Shown here in pieces: positions 1-8,744 of a stretch of 64,000 nt of DNA. The DNA is taken from assembly GCF_004803895.1 (NCBI RefSeq), contig NZ_CP021978.1, forward strand, positions 186,001 to 250,000, in the 5' to 3' direction. The position numbers and the translations under genes were made by a program. The notes beneath the pieces were generated by a model that did not search any database, was not told the DNA's origin, and saw nothing but the letters and a program-made list of their open reading frames with translations. Source of the DNA: Streptomyces hawaiiensis. GTDB taxonomy: Bacteria > Actinomycetota > Actinomycetes > Streptomycetales > Streptomycetaceae. Every line of letters begins with the position of its first letter. Position 1 is the stretch's first letter.

Positions 1-2
1 TC

Positions 3-884
3 AGGCCGGGGCGGGGCTGGCGCGGCCACACCGCCGGTCAGTACGTGCGGATCGGGGTCGACGTCGACGGGGTGCGCCTGTGGCGTGCCTACTCCATCAC
101 CTCGCCGACGAACCGCCAGGACGGCCGCGTCACGATCACCGTGAAGGCGATCCCTGACGGCAAGGTCAGCAACCACCTGGTCCGCAGGGCGAAACCGGGC
201 ACGCTGATCCAGCTCGACCTGCCGACCGGTGACTTCGTGCTGCCGCAGGCCAAGCCCGCCAAGGTGCTCTACCTGACGGCCGGCAGCGGCATCACGCCCG
301 TGATGGGCATGCTGCGCGACACCGAGTTCGACGACGTCGTCATGGTCCACTGCGCGCCACGGCCGCAAGACGTGATCTTCCGCAACGAACTGCACGACAT
401 GGTCGCGGACAAGAAGCTGCGGCTCACCGAGGTGCACACCGACACAGACGGCATGCTCGACATCGCCCGTCTCGACGGACTCGTGCCCGACTGGGCCGAG
501 CGCGAGACCTGGGCCTGCGGGCCCGCGGGCCTGCTCGACGCCGCCGAAGAGCACTGGAGCGAGCACGGCGTACAAGAGCGCCTGCACACCGAACGCTTCC
601 GCCCCAGCATCGTCGTCGCCGGCGACGGCGGCGAGGTCACGTTCAGCGCCACCGGCAAGACCGTCGACGCGGACGGCGCCACGCCGTTGCTGGACATCGG
701 CGAGGAGGCCGGCGTGCTCATGCCCTCCGGGTGCCGCATGGGCATCTGCTTCGGCTGCATCACGCCGCTCAAGGCGGGCGCCGTCCGCGACCTGCGCACC
801 GGCGAGATCACCGAGGCCGAGCCGGGCGTCCTCATCCAGACCTGCGTGTCCGCCGCCGCGGGCCCCTGCGACATCGAACGTTAG
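3..884 (+). CDS. Ferredoxin reductase with C-terminal 2Fe-2S ferredoxin domain (5' end outside window)
   Basis: The frame is open to the left edge and codes for a typical flavin-binding segment (WRGHTAGQYVRIG, then RAYSITS), so the true start lies before the window. An NAD(P)-binding segment (YLTAGSGITPVMGML) follows. The C-terminus has a plant-type ferredoxin motif, CRMGICFGC with a fourth Cys in LIQTC, which binds a 2Fe-2S cluster. This is the FNR-like reductase fused to ferredoxin that passes electrons from NADPH to a membrane desaturase. The desaturase gene starts 7 nt downstream, the same order as Rv3230c-desA3 in Mycobacterium, so the two are almost certainly one operon and one enzyme system. 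Confidence 0.93.
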   Translation, partial: RPGRGWRGHTAGQYVRIGVDVDGVRLWRAYSITSPTNRQDGRVTITVKAIPDGKVSNHLVRRAKPGTLIQLDLPTGDFVLPQAKPAKVLYLTAGSGITPVMGMLRDTEFDDVVMVHCAPRPQDVIFRNELHDMVADKKLRLTEVHTDTDGMLDIARLDGLVPDWAERETWACGPAGLLDAAEEHWSEHGVQERLHTERFRPSIVVAGDGGEVTFSATGKTVDADGATPLLDIGEEAGVLMPSGCRMGICFGCITPLKAGAVRDLRTGEITEAEPGVLIQTCVSAAAGPCDIER

Positions 885-891
885 GAACACC

Positions 892-2010
892 TTGACCGCA
901 ATCGACCCCACCGCCCACCTCACCGCGGAGCAGATCGAGGAGCTCGGCCGCGAGCTGGACGCGATCCGCGACGAGGTGATCGCCGACCGCGGCGAGAAAG
1001 ACGCCGCCTACATCCGCAAGGTCATCTCGGCGCAGCGCAAGCTCGAGCTGGTCAGCAGGGGCGTGCTGCTGTTCTCGATCTTCCCGCCCGCGTGGATCAT
1101 CGGCACCGCCGGTCTGTCCGTGGCGAAGATCATGGACAACATGGAGATCGGCCACAACATCCTGCACGGCCAGTGGGACTGGATGCGGGACCCGAAGATC
1201 CACTCCACCACCTGGGAGTGGGATCACGTCTCGCCGGCCGATCAGTGGAAGCACTCGCACAACGAACTGCACCACACGTACACCAACGTGATCGGCAAGG
1301 ACAACGACCTCGGCTACGGCATCATGCGCGTCGACGAGGACCAGAAGTGGCACCCGTTCCACCTCGGCCAGCCGCTGTGGAACTTCCTCAACGCCTGCTT
1401 CTTCGAGTACGGCATCGCAGCGTACGACCTGGAGCTCGGCAAGAACCTGCACAAGCGCCGCCGCAAGAACCCGGAGTTCCGCGCGCGGGCCAAGGCCGTG
1501 GGCCGCAAGATCCGCAAGCAGGTGCTCAAGGACTACGTGATCCACCCGCTGCTGTCGGGCCCGTCGTTCCTCCCCACGCTCGCCGCCACGTTCACCGCGA
1601 ACCTGGTCCGCAACATCTGGACCCACTCGGTGATCATGTGCGGGCACTTCCCCGAGGGCGTGCAGGTCTTCGAGCGCCGGTCGATCAAGGGCGAGACGCG
1701 CGGCCAGTGGTACCTGCGCCAGATGATGGGCTCGGCGAACATCAGCGGCAGCAGAGCCATGCACTTCATGACCGGCAACCTGTCCCACCAGATCGAGCAC
1801 CACCTGTTCCCGGACCTGCCGAGCAACCGGTACGCCGAGGTCGCGGTGAAGGTGCGCGCGCTGTTCGAGAAGTACGAGCTGGAGTACGTCACCGGCCCAC
1901 TGCCCAAACAGGTGTTCTCCGCGTGGCACAAGGTCTTCCGGCTCTCACTGCCGAACAGGAAGCCCAAGGTCAAGACGCCGGACCGCGAGAAGGAGCTCGT
2001 CGCCGCCTGA
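892..2010 (+). CDS. Membrane fatty acid desaturase (DesA3-like)
   Basis: A 372-residue acyl desaturase with TTG start. All three histidine boxes of the membrane di-iron desaturases are visible: GHNILH at residues 87-92, HSHNELHH at 121-128 and HQIEHH at 299-304. Hydrophobic stretches near 55-80 and 225-245 fit the membrane-embedded fold. It introduces a double bond into a fatty acyl chain, using electrons from the reductase encoded just upstream. The closest recognised type is the mycobacterial stearoyl desaturase DesA3. Length is normal and no residue is missing. Confidence 0.94.
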   Translation: MTAIDPTAHLTAEQIEELGRELDAIRDEVIADRGEKDAAYIRKVISAQRKLELVSRGVLLFSIFPPAWIIGTAGLSVAKIMDNMEIGHNILHGQWDWMRDPKIHSTTWEWDHVSPADQWKHSHNELHHTYTNVIGKDNDLGYGIMRVDEDQKWHPFHLGQPLWNFLNACFFEYGIAAYDLELGKNLHKRRRKNPEFRARAKAVGRKIRKQVLKDYVIHPLLSGPSFLPTLAATFTANLVRNIWTHSVIMCGHFPEGVQVFERRSIKGETRGQWYLRQMMGSANISGSRAMHFMTGNLSHQIEHHLFPDLPSNRYAEVAVKVRALFEKYELEYVTGPLPKQVFSAWHKVFRLSLPNRKPKVKTPDREKELVAA

Positions 2011-2187
2011 TTCCGGTATTGGTTCAGACCTTTCGGCCGTAGTGCCTGCGGACGCTGGCGTGCCCGCCGAGCCCTCACCGCTTGAGCTTGCGCACGTGCC
2101 ATTCATCCCGCTCGAAACGCGATGACATCGAGAACACCTCTCAGGCGCCGCTCCCGCAAGCCCCTCCAACGTAGACAAGGAAGGGAC

Positions 2188-2316
2188 ATGGACCGACGTC
2201 GCGGGCCCGGCGGCATGGCGGCCGTGGTGGTGGGGCTGGCCGGCGCGATCCTCGGGATACTGCACCTGGCCACGTTCAGTGATGGTCCCGGCACCGGCAA
2301 CTCGTTGGAGCCATAG
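2188..2316 (+). CDS. Small single-span membrane protein, unknown
   Basis: A 42-residue ORF with a good ribosome binding site (AAGGAAGGGAC directly before ATG). The sequence is basic at the N-terminus, then one hydrophobic span (MAAVVVGLAGAILGILHLA), then a short polar tail. Many Streptomyces genomes carry such tiny membrane proteins of unknown role. The start choice rests on the ribosome binding site. Confidence 0.5.
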   Translation: MDRRRGPGGMAAVVVGLAGAILGILHLATFSDGPGTGNSLEP

Positions 2317-2763
2317 CGGCCGTCCCGTTGGGCTCATCGCCATCGTCGTCGGCCGCCGGGCGCTGACCCGCTCCCGCATCGCGCCGACCGGGTGACCGCA
2401 GCGAGTCCGTGCCCGGTCAACGGGGGGCGGCGGGACCGCCGTAGCCGCTCGCGGCGGACCGCCTGCCGGACCCGGCGGACGGTCGGCGGTTCAGCCCTGC
2501 AGGCCCACTCCGCGACCTGCAGATCCGTCCGGTCCTCCCGAACCCCGAGGAACTTGGTCTTCACCGGGCGCCATGAGGAACGGAACCGGAGTGGCTCCAG
2601 CGGATCGAATCAGCCATTTCGCGGCCTTCCGGCCGGGCGCAGCACAGCCGCTTGTCGAGACCGACTGTTCCCAGCTGGCACCGCGTCGGCACGCCCTTGC
2701 CGCCTCTCTCCGTCCGTGCCGTGGGCCTCGATCACCTCACCAGGCTTCCCGGTGGGCGCCATA
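2317..2763. other. Intergenic stretch without a recognisable gene
   Basis: The stretch lies between convergent genes. The only open frame of note is leftward (2564 to 2334), with an Arg-rich product that I do not recognise. It could be the remnant of a DNA-binding protein. No tRNA, repeat or clear terminator was seen. Confidence 0.3.
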
Positions 2764-4464
2764 TCAGTCGGTGGCGACCCTTTCGGGGTCGTCGCCCGGG
2801 GTGCCGACTCGCAGCCACCGGTACCCGTAGGCGGGCAACTCGACGGCGAGCTGACCGTCGTCGGGCACGGTGGATCCCGCGTGCCCCTCGTCGAGCAGAT
2901 CCGTCAGCCTCCCACCGGCCCTCGCCTCGGACAGCCGTAGCCGTGCGGTGACCGGCCGGCCGGCGAAGTTGTGCAGGGCCAGGACGCTCCCGTCGGTCGT
3001 GTGGCTGACATGGGCAAGGACGGAGCGCTCCCCGCTCTCGACCAGCCGGTACTCGCCCCAGGCCAGCTCAGGAGCCTCCCGGTAGCGCTCGGTGAACAGG
3101 CGCATGCGGCTCAGCAGCGAGCCGGGGTCGCGGCTCTGCTCGTACACGTTGACCTTCTGGGGTGCGAACGCGCCCTCCGGCAGAGGGTTGGGGAAGGTGT
3201 CGGGTGCGCCGGTGGAAAACCCGGCGCCGGCCTCCGGGGTCCACTGCATGGGCGTGCGGACGGCCTGACGGCCCTCGGCGGCCAGGTTCTCGCCCATGCC
3301 GATCTCCTCGCCGTAGAAGAGCACGGGGGTGCCCGGCAGCGTGAACAGCAGGCTGTAGGCGAGTTCGATACGGCGGCGGTCACCGTCGACCATGGGCGGC
3401 AGCCTGCGGCGCAGACCACGGTCGTACAGCTGCATGTCCTTGTCGGGACCGAAGGTGGCGAAGACCTCGGCGCGTTCGTCGTCGCTCAGCTTGTCGAGGG
3501 TCAGCTCGTCGTGGTTGCGCACGAACGTGGCCCAGTGGGCGTCACGGGGGGCGGCGGGCCGCTCCCGCAGCGCGGCGGCGAGCGGGCCCGCGTCCTCGCG
3601 TGCCAGCGACAGGTACATCTGCTGCATCCCGACGAAGTCGAAGCACATGGTCAGCTCGTCCCCGCGGTCCGAGTCGGGGTCCCCGAAGAACCGGCAGAGG
3701 CCGTCGTAGGGCAGATTGACCTCGCCGAGCAGTACGGACTCGCCGTTGCGGCGGCCGAGGAAGGCGCGCAGGTCGGCGAGGTACTCGTGCGGGTCGGGCA
3801 GCGCGTCGGCGTCGTCCTGCCCGTCCGTCTCCAACAGGAAGGGCACGGCGTCCACCCGGAACCCGGACAGTCCCAGCTGTGTCCAGAAGCCCATGACCCG
3901 GGCTATCTCGTCGCGCACCTCGGGGTTGGCGACGTTGAGGTCGGGCTGTTGCTTGTAGAAGCGGTGCAGGTAGTACTGGCCACTGCCCTCGTCGTACTCC
4001 CACAGACTGTCCTCCACGTCGGGGAAGACCACCCCTTCGGGCCCGTCCTCGGGAGGCTCGTCCTTCCAGACGTACCAGTGGCGATGGGCGGAGTCCCGGC
4101 CGGATCGGGCGTCCTGGAACCAGGGGTGGTCCTCGGCCGTGTGGTTCACGACGAGGTCGGCGATCACACGGATGCCGCGGTCCCGGGCCGTGCGGACGAA
4201 CTCGGTGAAGTCGCCGAGCGTCCCCAGGCGGGGGTCGACACCGTAGAAGTCCGTGATGTCGTATCCGTCGTCGCGTTCCCGCGTCGGGTAGAAGGGCATC
4301 AGCCACACGCAGGTCACGCCGAGGCGCACCAGATGGTCGATGCGCTGCGTGAGGCCCGCGAAGTCACCGATCCCGTCGCCGTTGCCGTCCTGGTACGTCT
4401 CGACGTCCAGGCAGTACACCACCGCGTTCTTCCACCACAGGTCGGACGTGCGGGTCAGACGCAT
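2764..4464 (-). CDS. GH13 alpha-amylase-family enzyme, trehalose-synthase-like
   Basis: A 566-residue glycoside hydrolase family 13 protein. Conserved regions I-IV are present: DLVVNH (residues 103-108), GFRVDAV with nucleophile Asp205, LLGEVN with acid/base Glu248, and FVRNHDE with Asp319 as transition-state stabiliser. The N-terminus (WWKNAVVYCLDVETYQDGNGDG) resembles maltose alpha-D-glucosyltransferase (TreS) and related Streptomyces enzymes. No signal peptide, so it should act on cytosolic alpha-glucans, maltose or trehalose. Its start overlaps the stop of the upstream oxidoreductase gene by 10 nt, which indicates translational coupling. Exact substrate cannot be fixed by eye. Confidence 0.9.
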   Translation of the reverse strand: MRLTRTSDLWWKNAVVYCLDVETYQDGNGDGIGDFAGLTQRIDHLVRLGVTCVWLMPFYPTRERDDGYDITDFYGVDPRLGTLGDFTEFVRTARDRGIRVIADLVVNHTAEDHPWFQDARSGRDSAHRHWYVWKDEPPEDGPEGVVFPDVEDSLWEYDEGSGQYYLHRFYKQQPDLNVANPEVRDEIARVMGFWTQLGLSGFRVDAVPFLLETDGQDDADALPDPHEYLADLRAFLGRRNGESVLLGEVNLPYDGLCRFFGDPDSDRGDELTMCFDFVGMQQMYLSLAREDAGPLAAALRERPAAPRDAHWATFVRNHDELTLDKLSDDERAEVFATFGPDKDMQLYDRGLRRRLPPMVDGDRRRIELAYSLLFTLPGTPVLFYGEEIGMGENLAAEGRQAVRTPMQWTPEAGAGFSTGAPDTFPNPLPEGAFAPQKVNVYEQSRDPGSLLSRMRLFTERYREAPELAWGEYRLVESGERSVLAHVSHTTDGSVLALHNFAGRPVTARLRLSEARAGGRLTDLLDEGHAGSTVPDDGQLAVELPAYGYRWLRVGTPGDDPERVATD

Positions 4465-5459
4465 CGATACTCCTCGGCCGTGGCGGGCAGCGGGCGGGTG
4501 ACGTCGAGCTGCGGCAGCACCTCGGCGCCGAACGCGTCGATAAATGCGCTGAGTTCACGGCCTACGTGGTGCAGCATCACCACGTCGAAGCCGAGTTCCG
4601 CGTACTCCTGGAGCCAGGCGGTGTGCCGGCCGAGATCGGACGAGACGTTGACGGTGCCCGCCACCTGCTCGGGCGTCACGTGCTCGCTGACGATGTCGAA
4701 CAGTTCAGCGGAGTCCAGGTCCCAACTGGCCGGAGGGGCATGCACGTTGGTGCGCCATTGGTCGTGCGCCAGCGCGAGGGCCTGGTCGTCGTCGGGCGCC
4801 CAGCTCAGGTGCACCTGGAGGTGCACCGGCCCGCGCCCTCCCGCCTCGCGGTAGGCACCGACGATCTCGCGCAGCCGTTCCCGGGGGGCGTTGACCGTGA
4901 TCAGGCCGTCCGCCCACTGCGCGCACCGGGCCGCTGTGGCCGTGCTGCAGGCGGCTCCGATCAGCGGCGGTACGTCGGGCGGCAGCGTCCACAGCCTGGC
5001 CCGGTCCACGGTGACGAGTCCCTCGTGGCTGACCTCCTCCCCGCGCAGCAGGGCGCGGATGACATCAGCACACTCGCGCAGCCGCGCGTCGCGGACCTCC
5101 TTGCGGGGCCAACCGGCCCCGGTGATGTGTTCGTTGGACGCTTCACCACTGCCGAGCGCCACCCAGAAGCGGCCCGGGTACATGGATGCGAGGGTGGCGA
5201 CCGCCTGGGCGATGATCGCCGGGTGGTAACGCTGGCCGGGCGCGTTCACCACGCCGAACGGCAGATGGCCGGTGGCCTGGAGGGCGGCGCCGAGCCACGA
5301 CCAGGCGAACCCGGATTCCCCCTGACGGACGCTCCACGGCGAGAAGTGGTCCGAGCACATGGCGGCGGTGAATCCCACCTGTTCCGCGTGCACCACGGCG
5401 GCGAGCAGGTCCGCGGGCGGGATCTGCTCGTGCGAGGCGTGTAACCCGTAAACAGTCAT
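4455..5459 (-). CDS. LLM-class (F420/FMN) flavin oxidoreductase, TIGR03885-like
   Basis: A 334-residue luciferase-like monooxygenase-fold protein. Typical segments are AEQVGFTAAMCSDHFSPW near the N-terminus, a RFWVALGSGEASNEH segment, and CAQWADGLITVN. Actinobacterial members of this fold often use coenzyme F420, and this subfamily lies next to GH13 enzymes in several actinomycetes as far as I recall. It is the first gene of a leftward operon. Its stop overlaps the downstream amylase-family start, so the two products probably act together, possibly in sugar or trehalose-related redox chemistry. That link is inference. Confidence 0.87.
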   Translation of the reverse strand: MTVYGLHASHEQIPPADLLAAVVHAEQVGFTAAMCSDHFSPWSVRQGESGFAWSWLGAALQATGHLPFGVVNAPGQRYHPAIIAQAVATLASMYPGRFWVALGSGEASNEHITGAGWPRKEVRDARLRECADVIRALLRGEEVSHEGLVTVDRARLWTLPPDVPPLIGAACSTATAARCAQWADGLITVNAPRERLREIVGAYREAGGRGPVHLQVHLSWAPDDDQALALAHDQWRTNVHAPPASWDLDSAELFDIVSEHVTPEQVAGTVNVSSDLGRHTAWLQEYAELGFDVVMLHHVGRELSAFIDAFGAEVLPQLDVTRPLPATAEEYRCV

Positions 5460-5640
5460 GCCGAGCGGTTACCCCCGGGATCCCCATGCAGCGGACAGCA
5501 GGCCGGAAGAACCCCGCGAAGCCGTTGTGCCCCGGCGGACTGTCGGCGAGAACGGGCGCACCCCTCGGGCCGATGCGAGGGCACGTTTGACCACGTCCCC
5601 TCGCATCCTGACCGCGCAGGGGCCCCACGCCGCCCGGAGG

Positions 5641-6519
5641 TCAACCCGCGGAGCTCCACGTGACCTCGGTGAGCCCGACTGGGTTACCGGTCGGGATGAT
5701 TCCGGAGTCCAGGGTGCGTCGTGCGAGTGGTTCGAGCAGGTGGGCGAGGCGAGTGGTGGCGTCGGCGCCCAGCGCCTGCCACGGCGTGAGGGCCGCCGCG
5801 TCCGTCTCCGCCTCCATCTGCTCGTGAGCGGCCGCGCCGGCCCCGGTGAGGCGTCCCTCCTCGTCGATCCAGCCGCGCTCGCCCAACTCCGCCTGCGCCG
5901 ACCGCCATTCCTCGCCGTTCCACTGACGGATGCGTCGCTGGAACTCGGCGTCGGTTTCCCCTGTCGCGCTCTTGAGCACCAGCGCCTCGACCGGCCCCAG
6001 ACGTCGGCCCACCAGCATGGCCACATGCCCGTCGCCACGGTGTTCGCGCAAGGTGGTCACGGCCTGCCAGAGCCTGACGTGCGGCTGGGCCGGGCGGGGC
6101 AGGGCCTGGTTGGCCGCGCCGAGCACCCGTCCCGCCGTGTTCGCGGCGCGGGCGGCCTCCCAGGCGAGGTCAGCGGCCTCGGCCACCTCGGCGGAGGCGA
6201 CGACGTCCGGACGGTAGAGATTGGTCATCGCGGCGTCCACGGCCCGCTCGCGCGCCTCGATCACCTGCTGCGGAGGTGCGAGAGCCCAGGCGTCCGGCAG
6301 CGCGCTCGCCGCCCGGTCGGGGTGGAAGACGTAGAAGCAGCTGGTGACGACGGATGCGGGAACCGGGCCGAGAGGCGCCGCGCGCAGGGCGAAGTAGCCC
6401 ATCCAGTAGCCGCGCAATCCGAGACCATCCAGGACCTGGCGCACCTCGGGGGCGAAGTAGACCAGTTGGTGGACCGGTTCGAACCTCTCCCACATCGCCC
6501 GTGCGACGCTTTCGCTCAT
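5641..6519 (-). CDS. SCO6745-family protein (helix-turn-helix-like fold, unknown role)
   Basis: The likely start is ATG at 6519, preceded by GGGAGGGCGTGAAG, giving 292 residues. The frame stays open to 6654 but lacks a better start. The sequence MWERFEPVHQLVYFAPE...GYWMGYFALRAAPLG matches the Streptomyces SCO6745-type family, annotated as HTH-like but without a known ligand. No membrane segment or signal peptide. A small dyad (6581-6594) lies in its promoter region, so it may be autoregulated. Function is not known. Confidence 0.82.
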   Translation of the reverse strand: MSESVARAMWERFEPVHQLVYFAPEVRQVLDGLGLRGYWMGYFALRAAPLGPVPASVVTSCFYVFHPDRAASALPDAWALAPPQQVIEARERAVDAAMTNLYRPDVVASAEVAEAADLAWEAARAANTAGRVLGAANQALPRPAQPHVRLWQAVTTLREHRGDGHVAMLVGRRLGPVEALVLKSATGETDAEFQRRIRQWNGEEWRSAQAELGERGWIDEEGRLTGAGAAAHEQMEAETDAAALTPWQALGADATTRLAHLLEPLARRTLDSGIIPTGNPVGLTEVTWSSAG

Positions 6520-6580
6520 CTTCACGCCCTCCCGGCTCGTCCTGCTCGGCTGCGGCGAACGCCGAGAGGCAGCATCCATC

Positions 6581-6594
6581 ATGACAGCGGTCAT
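6581..6594. promoter_or_regulatory. Short inverted repeat upstream of the SCO6745-like gene
   Basis: ATGAC and GTCAT arms separated by 4 nt, 62 nt upstream of the start at 6519. It could be an operator for the leftward gene. Only the symmetry is seen; the bound protein is unknown. Confidence 0.35.
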
Positions 6595-6819
6595 AACAAC
6601 CCTCGGTCTGTAGACCTGGGCCCCTAGGGCATGCCGTTGCAGGTCAGGAGACATGAGGCGGAACTGTCACCGATCTTCAGGCGCGAGTGGATGGACTCTG
6701 CCTCGGCTACGGAAGGTCAGCCGGGACCGCTCATCTGCGCCTGCAACCCAGTCGCGACGCCGTTTGCCGGACCGGCAACAGGAGTGGCATACCGCGATTC
6801 GGTGGGCGACCGTGGGCCC

Positions 6820-7008
6820 GTGACCGACGACATCGCACCAGCATCGCCCGCGTCTGACATCCCATCGCCTACCGACGGATACGTCGGTGACCCCGCGGTG
6901 CGGGCGGAGTGGGACAACCGTTACGCCGACCGACAACAAGAGCCGCCGCGGCCCACCGCGGCGGCTGGAGCGGAGCGGCTCGCCGATCAGACACTCGAGC
7001 GGAACTGA
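6820..7008 (+). pseudogene. N-terminal stump resembling a SAM-dependent methyltransferase
   Basis: A GTG-started frame ends in AVRAEWDNRYADRQQ, which resembles the first helix of class I methyltransferases (EWDARYA...). The next expected element, the glycine-rich SAM loop, is absent because the frame runs into a GC-rich hairpin and then stops. This is probably a truncated gene. Similarity is by eye over only about 15 residues. Confidence 0.35.
6941..6966. terminator. GC-rich hairpin
   Basis: An 11-bp perfect inverted repeat (AGCCGCCGCGG / CCGCGGCGGCT) closes on the 4-nt loop CCCA. No U-tract follows. It falls inside the methyltransferase-like stump, so it may be an intrinsic terminator or only GC-rich debris. 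Confidence 0.45.
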
Positions 7009-7473
7009 AGCCTTGGAGCCGGCCCGGGAACCGACGCCGAGGATGCGCTGGGCGCCGTTGTGTGAGCGTAGGGACAGGCGCGGACGAGGAACGCGAGGAC
7101 GGCGAAGGCCAATTGCGCGGCGGCGATGCCGACCACCGTCATGAAGGCTGTCGGAGCGGGGATGCGGGCGCCGGACCGGCAGGCCCGGGGTAGACCGCAT
7201 GCCACATGGCCGCGGGAGCACGGTCACCCGACCGGGACGGGGTTCCTGCCGCGTCTTCCCCACTCGGCTCAAGGGCCCGCTTCACGCCATTTCTGAGCGG
7301 CGACGGACCCTGCCCTCCTACCGATGCCATGCCCCTGAGCCGCCAGGCCGCCCCGGCACCAGTTCCCACCAGCGGCAATCCGGCGATCAGCGTCGATGTC
7401 AGTGGCCGCCTCCATGCTGCGCCGCAAGCGAGGCAAGTCCCCGCTCACCCTTGGAACGCGGGGAGTTGAACTC
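7009..7473. other. Remnant-rich intergenic region
   Basis: No complete gene. On the minus strand around 7140-7060 a hydrophobic run (FMTVVGIAAAQLAFAVLAFLVRA) looks like a lone membrane segment of a lost protein. It has no clear start or ribosome binding site, so it is not called as a gene. Confidence 0.3.
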
Positions 7474-8373
7474 ATGGCGCGCACCGGCAGACCGCGGAAG
7501 GACCCTCGCGAGCCCGAAGAGATCATGCGGGCGACAGGCCTGGAGCCGCTGGAGCCCTACCCCGGCTGTGCCGCCCCGTGGCGGTGCCGCCATATGGCGT
7601 GCGGGCGGGAGGTCACCCCTCGGCTGAGCAACGTCACCAAGGGACAGCACGGCTGCGTGTACTGCTCCGGACGGGCCCGGATCGACCCCGAGGCCGCAGC
7701 CGCAGTGATGCGAGCGGCCGGCCTGGAGCCCCTGGAGCTCTATCCCGGCAGCGACCGGAAGTGGCGGTGCCGCCACCTCGCCTGCGGACGCGAGGTCACA
7801 CCCACCTACGTCCGGATCAACTCCGGTGCCGGGCCCTGCCGGTGGTGCGCAGGGAACGCGCCGGTCGACCCGGACGTCGCCGCGGCCGACATGCGGGCCG
7901 CGGGCCTGGAACCCCTCGGTCCGTACCCAGGAGTGGACACACCGTGGCCCGTCCGCTGCAAGACGTGCGGAGCGCCCGGGGCCCCCACGCTGGGCTCCAT
8001 CCGACAGGGGCAGGGCGGCTGCCACCCCTGTGGCCGGCGCAAGGCCAACGAAGCGGCGCAGGACGCCGCTTCCTACGAGGCCATCGCCCGTCGCAGTCGC
8101 GGCCGCCGACCTCGACACGAACGCAGCCGCTGCACAGCAGCGCGATGCGCTGCTCGCCGCGCTGCGACTTGGGCTATCTGGGACCGGCAAAGGCCCAGGA
8201 CTTCGCTGCGCCGATCCCCGGCCACCCGCTCAGGGGACGGTTGGCGAGCTGTCCGAGGCCACCACCGGCCAGTTGGAGATCTGGAGCGCGTACGCCGAGG
8301 CCACCAGCAACCCCTTCGTCCAGGGCCGCCTCCATCACCTTCTGCCAGCTGTATGGATCACGAGCGTTGTTGA
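7474..8373 (+). CDS. Zinc-ribbon/treble-clef repeat protein (3' end probably damaged)
   Basis: Start ATG at 7474 has GGGGAG 8 nt upstream. Three tandem units of about 60 residues each carry a GLEPLEPYPG lead and four cysteines: Cys38/43/61/64, Cys99/104/122/125 and Cys162/165/183/186. The spacing is CX4CX17CX2C in the first two and CX2CX17CX2C in the third. Such repeats bind zinc and are found in Streptomyces proteins of unknown role. After about residue 205 the product becomes Arg-rich and low in sense, and another frame becomes more protein-like, so a frameshift or deletion near 8085 probably removed the true C-terminus. The intact portion is roughly 7474-8085. Confidence 0.7.
   Translation: MARTGRPRKDPREPEEIMRATGLEPLEPYPGCAAPWRCRHMACGREVTPRLSNVTKGQHGCVYCSGRARIDPEAAAAVMRAAGLEPLELYPGSDRKWRCRHLACGREVTPTYVRINSGAGPCRWCAGNAPVDPDVAAADMRAAGLEPLGPYPGVDTPWPVRCKTCGAPGAPTLGSIRQGQGGCHPCGRRKANEAAQDAASYEAIARRSRGRRPRHERSRCTAARCAARRAATWAIWDRQRPRTSLRRSPATRSGDGWRAVRGHHRPVGDLERVRRGHQQPLRPGPPPSPSASCMDHERC
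8090..8350 (+). pseudogene. Fragment of an unidentified protein interrupted by an IS481 remnant
   Basis: In the third forward frame the segment ending IWSAYAEATSNPFVQGRLHHLLPA reads like real protein. It lacks a start and breaks off exactly where IS481-like end sequence begins (about 8356). It was probably the 3' part of the zinc-ribbon gene or of a separate gene. I do not recognise the family. Confidence 0.45.
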
Positions 8374-8660
8374 CAGTCGCCGGGCTTGGTCATGGCGAAG
8401 ACCTCCGGTGTGGTGGAGCTGTCTAGGACTGCACCGCTCGGAGGTCTTCGTGTCCCACCGTAATGCCCGGCTGACCGTCCACGGCAGGCGGCTACTGATC
8501 CAGCGTGTCCAACAGGGTCGTCCCGTCGCGCATGTCGCCGCCGAGATGGGCATCTCGCGGGCCACAGCCCACAAGTGGCTGCGTCGCTGGCGGACGGAGG
8601 AAGAGGCCGGGCTGTACGACCGTGCCAGCCGGCCGCACACGACACCGCACCGGACACCGC
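8356..8660 (+). mobile_element. IS481-family element remnant (left end and transposase N-terminus)
   Basis: A GTG start at 8450 opens a frame with SHRNARLTVHGRR, GRPVAHVAAEMGISRATAHKW and YDRASRPHTTPHRTP. This is the typical IS481 N-terminal helix-turn-helix region, where the family usually has RPICHVAAEAGIS and DRSSRP. The frame is lost after about residue 67 and the DDE catalytic domain is missing. Upstream, GATCACGAGCGTTGTTGACA resembles IS481-type ends. The element is dead and flanked by broken genes on both sides. Confidence 0.78.
8396..8450. repeat. 12-bp perfect inverted repeat overlapping the transposase start
   Basis: CGAAGACCTCCG at 8396-8407 is repeated in inverse at 8439-8450. 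The last base of the right arm is the G of the GTG start codon at 8450. The hairpin could sequester the start of the transposase message, a known way to limit read-through transposase expression. Confidence 0.6.
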
Positions 8661-8744
8661 CAGTGCGTTCGCCTACCGGCGCAGCACCGCCTTCCAGCAG
8701 GCCTTGGCCGACCTGGAGGCCACCGGCAGCATGCGGGGCCGCTC

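Noticed and set aside
2971..4854. 627-codon plus-strand ORF opposite the GH13 and LLM genes
   Set aside because: Antisense shadow produced by GC-rich third positions. The product is Val/Gly/Arg-rich without motifs, and the minus strand encodes complete enzyme motifs.
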